Positions 1-4,909 of a DNA stretch of 6,739 bases are shown piece after piece. Source of the DNA: Acidobacteriota bacterium (lineage in GTDB: Bacteria; Acidobacteriota; Terriglobia; UBA7540). The notes under the pieces are model-generated. The model was not told the origin of the DNA. It was given only the letters and a program-made list of their open reading frames with translations, and made no database searches. The stretch lies in assembly GCA_003165615.1 (NCBI GenBank), contig PLWR01000648.1:1924-8662 (forward strand). Reading direction: 5' to 3'. The position numbers were made by a program, and so were the translations under genes. Every line of letters begins with the position of its first letter. Position 1 is the first letter of the stretch.

Positions 1-1057
1 CCTTGCCCACGCTCAGCACCATCTCACCCTGCGCGCCACCGGTGGGCAGGTAGGGCCAGGCGAGGTCCAAAATCTCCTCGATGGGCGGCTCTTCATAGCC
101 CACGAATTCCTCCGCGAACGGCGCGATCAAAGCGTGCTCATCGGCATGTTGGATGTGTGAGCGCAGGTAGGCCTTGCCCATGGCCAGGGAGATGTTTCGC
201 CCGGTCAGGTGCAGCTTGCGCTTCTCTTCGTTGTTGGTGTACTCCACCCACTCGCTGATGTGGCTCAGGCAGGCTTCCGCGCCGTAACTTTCCAGTTTGC
301 GGATCAGGTCTTCGTTGGAGAAGGTATTGAGACGGCAGAAAATCTCCCCTACCACGCCGATCATGGGAAGCTCGCGATCGTAGAGCGCCGGCACGCGGCG
401 GAAGCGCTCGCGGGCGCGCGTCATCGACTCCACCAGTGATTCAAGCTGGCACGCGGCGTCGGCGCAACTGTTCTCAATGGTCTTCACCACATCGGCCTGC
501 GACTCCTGAAAGGCGCGGTCGGCAGCGCCCGGAGTGGTTTCGTAGGGGCGGGTCTTCAGCAAGGCGCGGTGTATGGTGTCGGCGGAGACGAGCGCGCGCC
601 ACGCCGTGCGCAAAAAAGGGTTGGCGATGTCACCCAGGTCAACGTAGCCGTTGCGGCTGGTGGGGGAGACCACTTTCACGTCTCCGTACCCCGCGTCGCG
701 CAAAATCCTGCGCAGGAACGGCGCATACTGCCCGAAGCGGCAGGGGCCTTCCGCCGTCGGCATGAAGAAAGCAGTGTGCTGCGCGTCGAAGCCGGGCTGC
801 TCGATGACGCGCACGAAATCTCCCACGGTGACCTTGGCGGGATAGCATTCGTCGCCGGTGGTGTATTTGCCGCCCAGTTCGCGGGTGCGCTCGTCGGAGG
901 GAGGAGTGGTTTGCGCCTGCACACCCAGCCAGCGAAACGCCGCGGCAAAGGCTTCCGGGCTGCCCTCACCCATGGTCGGGATGTAGACGACCTTTCCACT
1001 CAGGGGATGATCGGCGCCTATCTTGCGGCTGCTGTGGCGATGGGGGAAGAGTGGCAT
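1..1057 (-). CDS. COG3581-type activase partner (2-hydroxyacyl-CoA dehydratase-like), C-terminus cut by window edge
   Basis: An uninterrupted frame of 352 codons runs from an ATG at 1057 off the left edge, so the C-terminus is missing. After a 20-residue linker it shows the conserved blocks GKVVYIPTMGEG (res. 21-32), PPSDERTRELGGKYTTGDEC (52-71, ending at Cys71), FFMPTAEGPCRFGQY (97-111, Cys106) and GEIFCRLNTFSNEDL (237-251, Cys241). From memory these match the domain that follows DUF2229 in the large fused CoA-enzyme activases, or that forms a separate neighbouring gene (COG3581). The conserved cysteines suggest an Fe-S cluster, and the protein is probably cytoplasmic. Family members usually continue with a PF-x-CMPG-type motif, which would lie just outside the window. 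The start is supported by AGGA at 1069-1066, 8 nt upstream. The frame is open back to a TGA at 1129-1127. The gene overlaps the activase by 40 nt in the -1 frame, which suggests translational coupling. A frameshift splitting an ancestral fusion is the alternative. The identity of the domain is firm, but its substrate is unknown. Confidence 0.88.
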   Translation of the reverse strand, partial: MPLFPHRHSSRKIGADHPLSGKVVYIPTMGEGSPEAFAAAFRWLGVQAQTTPPSDERTRELGGKYTTGDECYPAKVTVGDFVRVIEQPGFDAQHTAFFMPTAEGPCRFGQYAPFLRRILRDAGYGDVKVVSPTSRNGYVDLGDIANPFLRTAWRALVSADTIHRALLKTRPYETTPGAADRAFQESQADVVKTIENSCADAACQLESLVESMTRARERFRRVPALYDRELPMIGVVGEIFCRLNTFSNEDLIRKLESYGAEACLSHISEWVEYTNNEEKRKLHLTGRNISLAMGKAYLRSHIQHADEHALIAPFAEEFVGYEEPPIEEILDLAWPYLPTGGAQGEMVLSVGK

Positions 1058-4000
1058 CGCAGAAATCCTTTGCTGTCGAGATATGCTTCGCAACGCGTAA
1101 TGAAGCCGGCGTCGTTCGCGTGCCCATCAAATTGCAACACCAGTGAAGGCTTGCCGGCGGCATCGTCCACAAACGATTTGATGTACGAGTCGGGGCCGCA
1201 TTTGAAGTTGGAAATATAGACCAGGTGCAGGTTGGCGTGCCGCTGCACGATGCGCGCCGCCGCCAGAATGCGCCGCCCCGAATTCCAGTACATGTTGGGG
1301 TTGACATCGGAGATATCTTCATCATCGAGTGGCAGGACTTCCATGGGCAGCACGTTGATGCCGTAAAGCGTGCGCAGCTTGCGGGGGATGTCGCAATTCA
1401 CGCTGCGGTCAAAGAGATTGTAAGGCCGCCCCACCAGCACCAGGGCAGGCTCACCGGTTTCGCTCAGACGGGCCATCGCCTCCTTGCCCGCTTGCTGAAG
1501 CGCGTCGGTAAAAGTGCTATGCGCCGCATACCCGGCCATCACCGCCTGGGCATTGACGCGCGGCTTTATCCCCAGTCCTCGGGAGAATGCCGCCAGCTCC
1601 TTTTCCACGTGCTTGGGCCCGAAGCGGAAGTGCACCGTGGGTGAAAGGAACTTCGCTGCTGCCGCCTCCAGTTGGGGCACGGCGCGAACCACAAAGGGCA
1701 GCGTCTGGTTCCAGGGGCACAGGTGGGATTCCAACCCGTCGTCCGGCCCCTCCACGTTGACGGCGTTGGGAAGCAGAACATAATCGACACACTTTTCCAG
1801 CAGGTCCTGGACGTGCCCATGCGCCACCTTTACGGGGAAGCAAGGCTGGGCGATGGCCAACTCCTCACCCGCCATGGAAATCTTGCGGTCGGTGGGCGAA
1901 GAGACCACGACGTCAAAACCCAATTCTTGAAAATAGGCGCACCAGAAGGGGAATCGGTCGTAATAGAACATGGTGCGCGGAATCCCCACCGTGCGGCTGC
2001 CGCCCCGGGTGGGCAGCAGGACCTCTTCCAGCAGCTTCTCGCGCCACTCCACCAAATCCTCGATCACCGGCTGGCGGTCCGTGCGCGCCCGCTTGCGGAA
2101 CTTGTCGGAGCACTTGTCGCCCCAGAAGGTGCGCTGCCCCTCGATGATGAATTCCTTCATATCGCAGAAATTCGAGCAGGCCTGGCAGACGAACTCGCGC
2201 GTGGTGAAGTTGACGCGGCTCAGGTCGTAACCGCGGAAGCGGCTGAGCTGGCCGGTGTCCTTCATGCGATCGCGTGCGATCAGCGCCATGCCAATGGCCC
2301 CGATCACGCCGTTGTGCGGCGGCACGATGATCTGCTTGCCGAGGATTTCCGAGAAAGCTGCGGCGACGGCGTCGTTGTAAGCGGTGCCGCCTTGGAAGAA
2401 AATCACCTTGCCGATCTTGCGTCCGCGCACCACGCGGTTCAGGTAGTTGAGCACCACCGAATACGCCAGGCCCGCCGCCAGGTCGCCCACTTCCGCGCCT
2501 TTGTGCATCAGCCCGGTAACATCACGCTCCATGAACACCGTGCAGCGCTCGCCCAGACGGGCAGGATTGGTGGAGTGCAGCGCCATCCGCGCGAATTCTT
2601 CCTTGATGGAGATTCCCAGTTTCTCCGCCTGCTCTTCCAGGAAGGAGCCCGTGCCCGCGGCGCAGGCCTCGTTCATGGTGAAGTCCACCACCACGCCCTT
2701 GTCAATGCGGATGAACTTGGAATCCTGCCCGCCGATTTCGAAAATCGTGTCCACGGGATCCATGCCCATCTGATTGCAGACGTGCATGGATCCGGTCTTG
2801 TGCGCGGTGATTTCATCATTCACGGTGTCCGCGCCCACCAACTCGCCGATCAGCTCGCGGCCGGAGCCCGTGGTGCCCACGCCGCGAATGTCGAGTGACT
2901 CGGCCAGCTCCGCCTCGATTTCCTTCAAACCGCGATCCACAACTTCAATCGGCCGTCCTTGTGTTCGAAGGTAAATCTCCTTCAGCAGGTTTCCTTCTGC
3001 ATCAATCACCACCAGGTTGGTCGAGACCGAGCCAATGTCGATGCCGAGATAGGCTTCCATCCGCTCGCCAGGGGCGGGCAGGGTCAGAGGTTTCGCGCGG
3101 TCACGCAGCAACAGGACGTTCTGCATGGAGAGTGGGTCGGTGCAGGCGAAGTTCTTCCGCGCCGCCTCGTGCTGGCGCAACTGGTGAATCCGTTTGAACG
3201 ACCGCTTGCGGAATTCCTCGGACTCCAGCATCGCCGCGCCCATCGCTCCCAGCCAGGCGTAATGCTCGGGGATAATGAGGTCGGCCTCTTTCAGCTTAAA
3301 GGCCTCGCGCAGGGCGTTGCGCACTCCCTGGTTCATCGCCACTCCGCCGATGAACGCCACGGGAGGCACCACGGCGCGCCCCTTCACCAGGCTCGACTTG
3401 TAATTGCGCGCCACGGCGTCGCAGAGCCCGCGCAAAATCTGGTCCGTGGTATAGCCCTTCTGCTGGGCGTGAATCATGTCGGTCTTGGCGAACACCGAGC
3501 AGCGCCCGGCAATCCGCGCCGCGCAACTGGCTGCGCACGCCGCCGGGCCCACCTGCTCAATCGAGTAGAGCAGCCGCGTGGCCTGCTGATCGATGAACGA
3601 GCCCGTGCCCGCCGCGCATTCGCCGCTGGTCTGGTAATCCACGATACCCAGGTGCTTGCCGGTGACGCTCGGGTCAAGGCGCAGGTATTTGGACGCCTCG
3701 CCGCCCATTTCGAAAACCGTGCGCACCTGCGGGTAGAACATCCGCATCCCTTTGGCAATGGCGCGAAACTCGTTTTCAAAGTAGATGCCCAGGACCTTGG
3801 CAATCAACTGGCTTCCGGAACCGGTGACGCGAATGCCCTCTACGTCCTCTTCCGGCAGGAAATCGTAAAGCTCCTTCAACAGGTCGAAAGTGGATTGGAT
3901 GGGGCTGCCTTGCAGACGCCGGTAACGGGAGAGCACCAGGGCGCGGCCGGCAAAGGGACTGGACTCCGGAAATGACGCAGGGTAAAAGGTCTCGGATTTC

Positions 4001-4098
4001 TCCGTGAGGGTGCGAAAACGCGGTCCGTCGTCGGGCCCGCCAATGGCCGCGAGCTTCAGACTTACTGCGCCGATATCCAAACCGATGTTGATGCTCAT
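1018..4098 (-). CDS. Large CoA-substrate-specific enzyme activase (two BcrAD/BadFG ATPase domains plus DUF2229)
   Basis: This 1026-residue protein is a probable ATP-dependent activator of a radical dehydratase or reductase, of the HgdC/BadF/BcrA type, acting in the cytoplasm. The first ASKHA ATPase domain (res. 4-292) has the phosphate loop GLDIGAVSLKL (6-16), GSGSQLIA (93-100), EMGGEASKY (130-138), GECAAGTGSFIDQQA (159-173) and GGVAMNQGV (251-259). The second (349-610) has GIDIGSVSTNLVVI (352-365), GTTGSGRELI (408-417), EIGGQDSKF (454-462), EACAAGTGSFLEEQAEKLG (477-495) and RCTVFMERDV (518-527). Cluster-ligand cysteines of the HgdC type are present in both halves: 161 and 200, then 479 and 519. 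A cysteine cluster follows (638, 641, 645, 663). A DUF2229/COG3580 region runs from about 703 to 1010, with QPCFPVKVAHGH (751-762), HLCPWNQT (792-799) and NFKCGPDS (964-971). The ATG start puts the phosphate loop at the very N-terminus, as usual, but its Shine-Dalgarno is weak. Homologues are often near 1400 residues because they include the domain encoded here by the overlapping downstream gene. The physiological substrate is unknown. Confidence 0.93.
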   Translation of the reverse strand: MSINIGLDIGAVSLKLAAIGGPDDGPRFRTLTEKSETFYPASFPESSPFAGRALVLSRYRRLQGSPIQSTFDLLKELYDFLPEEDVEGIRVTGSGSQLIAKVLGIYFENEFRAIAKGMRMFYPQVRTVFEMGGEASKYLRLDPSVTGKHLGIVDYQTSGECAAGTGSFIDQQATRLLYSIEQVGPAACAASCAARIAGRCSVFAKTDMIHAQQKGYTTDQILRGLCDAVARNYKSSLVKGRAVVPPVAFIGGVAMNQGVRNALREAFKLKEADLIIPEHYAWLGAMGAAMLESEEFRKRSFKRIHQLRQHEAARKNFACTDPLSMQNVLLLRDRAKPLTLPAPGERMEAYLGIDIGSVSTNLVVIDAEGNLLKEIYLRTQGRPIEVVDRGLKEIEAELAESLDIRGVGTTGSGRELIGELVGADTVNDEITAHKTGSMHVCNQMGMDPVDTIFEIGGQDSKFIRIDKGVVVDFTMNEACAAGTGSFLEEQAEKLGISIKEEFARMALHSTNPARLGERCTVFMERDVTGLMHKGAEVGDLAAGLAYSVVLNYLNRVVRGRKIGKVIFFQGGTAYNDAVAAAFSEILGKQIIVPPHNGVIGAIGMALIARDRMKDTGQLSRFRGYDLSRVNFTTREFVCQACSNFCDMKEFIIEGQRTFWGDKCSDKFRKRARTDRQPVIEDLVEWREKLLEEVLLPTRGGSRTVGIPRTMFYYDRFPFWCAYFQELGFDVVVSSPTDRKISMAGEELAIAQPCFPVKVAHGHVQDLLEKCVDYVLLPNAVNVEGPDDGLESHLCPWNQTLPFVVRAVPQLEAAAAKFLSPTVHFRFGPKHVEKELAAFSRGLGIKPRVNAQAVMAGYAAHSTFTDALQQAGKEAMARLSETGEPALVLVGRPYNLFDRSVNCDIPRKLRTLYGINVLPMEVLPLDDEDISDVNPNMYWNSGRRILAAARIVQRHANLHLVYISNFKCGPDSYIKSFVDDAAGKPSLVLQFDGHANDAGFITRCEAYLDSKGFLRCHSSPIATAAAR
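1066..1071 (-). promoter_or_regulatory. Ribosome binding site for the COG3581-type gene
   Basis: AAAGGA lies inside the 3' end of the activase gene, 8 nt upstream of the ATG at 1057. It supports independent initiation by ribosomes terminating on, or just short of, the activase stop at 1020-1018. It is a partial Shine-Dalgarno match, and a chance occurrence cannot be excluded. Confidence 0.5.
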
Positions 4099-4329
4099 GA
4101 AGTATCCGGGTCCGTTATTAAGAGGTGGCGCCGACCTTTAGAGCCTGCCCTGAGCCGCGCGAAGGGTCGGCACTTGCTTCGGAACCAGCCCCAATTCGAG
4201 TTCCCTTGCCCGTAATCCCACCGCTGATCCGCAGGCGGGGGGAAATAGGCTTCGGGTCAAAACACGCTAAGATCGACTGCAAAGAGGAAAGTGGGCAATT
4301 CAGATTCCGAGAGGCGACAGGAGGTTGGC

Positions 4330-4372
4330 AATCGGACTTTTTGGCATATAAAAACGGAACCATAGTCCGATT
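4330..4372. promoter_or_regulatory. 9-bp inverted repeat upstream of the activase, possible operator or hairpin
   Basis: AATCGGACT at 4330-4338 and its exact reverse complement AGTCCGATT at 4364-4372 are separated by 25 AT-rich bases that include a TATA-like stretch. The dyad lies about 230-270 bp upstream of the activase start, in locally AT-rich DNA, so it could flank a promoter as a split operator or form a hairpin. No regulator family is recognised from the motif. Confidence 0.4.
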
Positions 4373-4401
4373 TATGATGCCATTGTGTCCTAAGCCTAAT
4401 A

Positions 4402-4433
4402 ATCGGGTCATCGGATCATGGGGCCATCGGGTC
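4402..4433. repeat. Tandem 8-bp repeat, four degenerate copies
   Basis: Four back-to-back 8-mers are visible: ATCGGGTC (4402-4409), ATCGGATC (4410-4417), ATGGGGCC (4418-4425) and ATCGGGTC (4426-4433). The first and last are identical. The array is intergenic and ends about 50 bp before the inverted-repeat cassette. Similar GGGTCATC-type arrays occur between genes in other GC-rich bacteria, so this is probably a slippage-prone intergenic repeat with no coding role. Confidence 0.75.
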
Positions 4434-4436
4434 ATT

Positions 4437-4445
4437 GAAAACCCT
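4437..4445 (+). repeat. Outer inverted repeat, left copy
   Basis: GAAAACCCT at 4437-4445 is the exact reverse complement of AGGGTTTTC at 4757-4765. The pair brackets the 27-bp inverted-repeat cassette, so the locus has nested inverted symmetry. It is only 9 bp long and could be a chance match or parts of two copies of an intergenic repeat. Confidence 0.45.
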
Positions 4446-4474
4446 CTATGACTGCAAGCGCTGGCCGCTTTCAT

Positions 4475-4485
4475 ATTTCAGAATT
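4475..4485 (+). repeat. 11-bp direct repeat flanking the cassette, left copy (possible target-site duplication)
   Basis: ATTTCAGAATT at 4475-4485 recurs in the same orientation at 4738-4748. The two copies abut the outer ends of the inverted repeats and share the palindromic AATT edge with them. This is the arrangement expected if a terminal-inverted-repeat element had duplicated its target on insertion. The right copy also continues into a local CAGAATT repeat, so the match may partly reflect simple-sequence DNA. Confidence 0.45.
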
Positions 4486-4508
4486 GGGGTATGCACTTGA
4501 CTCCCCTT
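4482..4508 (+). repeat. Left 27-bp inverted repeat of the cassette
   Basis: This 27-bp sequence begins AATTGGGGTATGCAC and ends TTGACTCCCCTT. It is the perfect reverse complement of 4714-4740. It starts 2 bp beyond the stop codon of the small gene (4513-4511), so it forms the 3' boundary of that gene. Confidence 0.92.
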
Positions 4509-4510
4509 AG

Positions 4511-4702
4511 TCATTTCCCGTACTCCAAGTCCAATGGGTGACAGGGGACACTAAAGCCTGACCCGTCGAAAGTGACATAAACGTACTGGTCATAGCTTTT
4601 CTTTCGGGCAATAGTGCCACTCTTTTGCTTATCTTTCGTTGTGACTCGCTGACCGGGCTCTGGATTGACACCGTAATAAGATTTCACATATTCATAGGCC
4701 AC
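4511..4702 (-). CDS. Small hypothetical protein with an SH3/KOW-like beta-barrel pattern, inside an inverted-repeat cassette
   Basis: This 63-residue protein starts at a GTG (4702-4700) that lies 6 nt downstream of a strong GGAGG (4713-4709). The frame can be extended to a TTG at 4738, but that would run through the inverted repeat and lacks a ribosome site, so I prefer the GTG. It opens with a short aromatic-rich stretch, AYEYVKSYYGV (res. 2-12). A pattern typical of small SH3-like barrels follows: PGQRVTT (15-21), KSGTIARKK (25-33), YVYVTFDG (38-45), then VPCHPLDLEYGK at the C-terminus. From memory it resembles small proteins of phages and bacteria with the pattern YYGVP-x-GRRV ... CHP ... 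Y, whose function is unknown to me. It may bind nucleic acid or a protein partner, but that is speculation. The stop lies 2 bp before the left inverted repeat. Confidence 0.7.
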   Translation of the reverse strand: MAYEYVKSYYGVNPEPGQRVTTKDKQKSGTIARKKSYDQYVYVTFDGSGFSVPCHPLDLEYGK

Positions 4703-4708
4703 GGTTAC

Positions 4709-4713
4709 CCTCC
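4709..4713 (-). promoter_or_regulatory. Ribosome binding site that fixes the start of the cassette gene
   Basis: GGAGG reads on the minus strand 6 nt before the GTG start at 4702. It directly abuts the inner end of the right inverted repeat (4714). In a transcript carrying both repeats it would sit at the base of the loop next to a 27-bp stem, where its access to ribosomes could be affected. Confidence 0.7.
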
Positions 4714-4740
4714 AAGGGGAGTCAAGTGCATACCCCAATT
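4714..4740 (-). repeat. Right 27-bp inverted repeat of the cassette
   Basis: This is the perfect reverse complement of 4482-4508, with 27 of 27 bases matching and 205 bp between the arms. It lies immediately upstream of the Shine-Dalgarno of the small gene and would form its 5' leader. It contains TTGACT reading towards the gene, but no matching -10 box follows at the right distance. Confidence 0.92.
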
Positions 4741-4748
4741 TCAGAATT
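4738..4748 (+). repeat. 11-bp direct repeat flanking the cassette, right copy
   Basis: ATTTCAGAATT is identical to 4475-4485. It merges into a short tandem CAGAATT repeat that continues to 4758. Confidence 0.45.
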
Positions 4749-4758
4749 CAGAATTCAG
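4742..4758. repeat. Short tandem CAGAATT repeat
   Basis: CAGAATT occurs twice in a row (4742-4748 and 4749-4755), followed by a third partial CAG. It is a simple intergenic repeat at the outer edge of the right inverted repeat. The single CAGAATT at the left edge (4479-4485) may be what remains of the same tract on the other side of the cassette. Confidence 0.7.
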
Positions 4759-4765
4759 GGTTTTC
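4757..4765 (-). repeat. Outer inverted repeat, right copy
   Basis: AGGGTTTTC is the reverse complement of 4437-4445 and forms the outer layer of the nested inverted symmetry around the cassette. Confidence 0.45.
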
Positions 4766-4798
4766 TCGTCTATCTCATTTCTTTTCAGCAACTCATCG

Positions 4799-4826
4799 TG
4801 AAAACAAGTTAACTTGCTTATTTTCA
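4799..4826. promoter_or_regulatory. Perfect 12-bp palindrome inside a longer dyad, operator or weak terminator
   Basis: CAAGTTAACTTG (4805-4816) is a perfect palindrome. It is flanked by TGAAAA (4799-4804) and its complement TTTTCA (4821-4826), with four unpaired bases on one side. The dyad lies about 85-110 nt past the stop of the PIG-L gene and upstream of the small gene. The loop-free core looks more like a binding site for a dimeric regulator than a classical terminator. A short T run after the second arm on the minus strand leaves weak termination possible. Confidence 0.4.
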
Positions 4827-4909
4827 ATAAACTCTGAGGAGCACTTTTTTCCCTTGTAAAGAGGCTATAAAATGCCGCTCGACAGGTTCAGCCTGGTGAG
4901 AACTCGCCG

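Larger units (their letters stand above)
4099..4481. other. Intergenic region upstream of the activase, repeat-bearing, no convincing gene
   Basis: Reading frames exist here on both strands, but their translations look like low-complexity products of repeats and I recognise no protein family. The region holds a 9-bp dyad (4330-4372) and an 8-bp tandem repeat (4402-4433). Near 4145-4165 there is a short stretch resembling the CCTGAGCC-type intergenic repeat seen in many GC-rich genomes. The activase promoter should lie in this stretch, but I cannot point to a convincing -35/-10 pair on the minus strand. Confidence 0.5.
4482..4740 (-). mobile_element. Compact inverted-repeat-bounded single-gene cassette (MITE-like unit carrying one small CDS)
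   Basis: Perfect 27-bp inverted repeats (4482-4508 and 4714-4740) enclose exactly one small gene with its ribosome binding site and almost nothing else. Direct 11-bp repeats flank the unit. The interior looks less GC-rich than the large neighbouring genes. No transposase is encoded, so if the unit is mobile it must be moved in trans, like a MITE. If so, the element proper is probably 4486-4736, running GGGG to CCCC, with the AATT edges belonging to the target. The alternative is a fixed locus whose inverted repeats work in the RNA as a long stem enclosing the gene. The structure is seen directly, but mobility is inferred. Confidence 0.5.
4741..4909. other. AT-richer intergenic segment between the PIG-L gene and the cassette
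   Basis: I see no gene in this stretch. It holds the CAGAATT repeats, the right outer inverted repeat, a 12-bp palindrome within a longer dyad (4799-4826), and near 4877-4896 a GACAGGTTCAGCCTGG stretch with a weak 4-bp stem. The promoter of the small gene should lie here on the minus strand, but none is convincing. Confidence 0.5.

Noticed and set aside
1039..1071. Programmed -1 frameshift joining the activase and the COG3581-type gene
   Set aside because: No standard slippery heptamer in the zero frame and no evident downstream stimulator. Independent initiation at the ATG at 1057 is simpler.
1672..2898. Long plus-strand frame of 408 codons opposite the activase
   Set aside because: It is antisense to a clearly conserved activase frame and its translation is rich in Ala, Arg, His and Gly with no recognisable motifs. 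Long antisense frames are common opposite GC-rich genes.
2959..3975. Plus-strand frame of 338 codons opposite the first ATPase domain
   Set aside because: It is a shadow of the activase, with low-complexity composition and no family resemblance.
4402..4433. CRISPR array
   Set aside because: The units are 8 bp and contiguous, without spacers, so this is a simple tandem repeat.
4118..4474. Overlapping frames of about 110 codons on both strands upstream of the activase
   Set aside because: Both translate intergenic repeat sequence (the CCTGAGCC-like stretch and the ATCGGGTC array). Neither has a recognisable domain or a convincing ribosome site.
4717..4726. TTGACT in the inverted repeat as a -35 promoter box
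   Set aside because: No TATAAT-like hexamer follows at 16-18 bp in either arm.
4703..4738. Extended start of the small gene at the TTG at 4738
   Set aside because: The extra 12 codons are the inverted repeat itself, and the GTG at 4702 has a strong GGAGG at ideal spacing.
4877..4896. Terminator of the PIG-L gene
   Set aside because: The stem is only about 4 bp and no T run follows on the minus strand.
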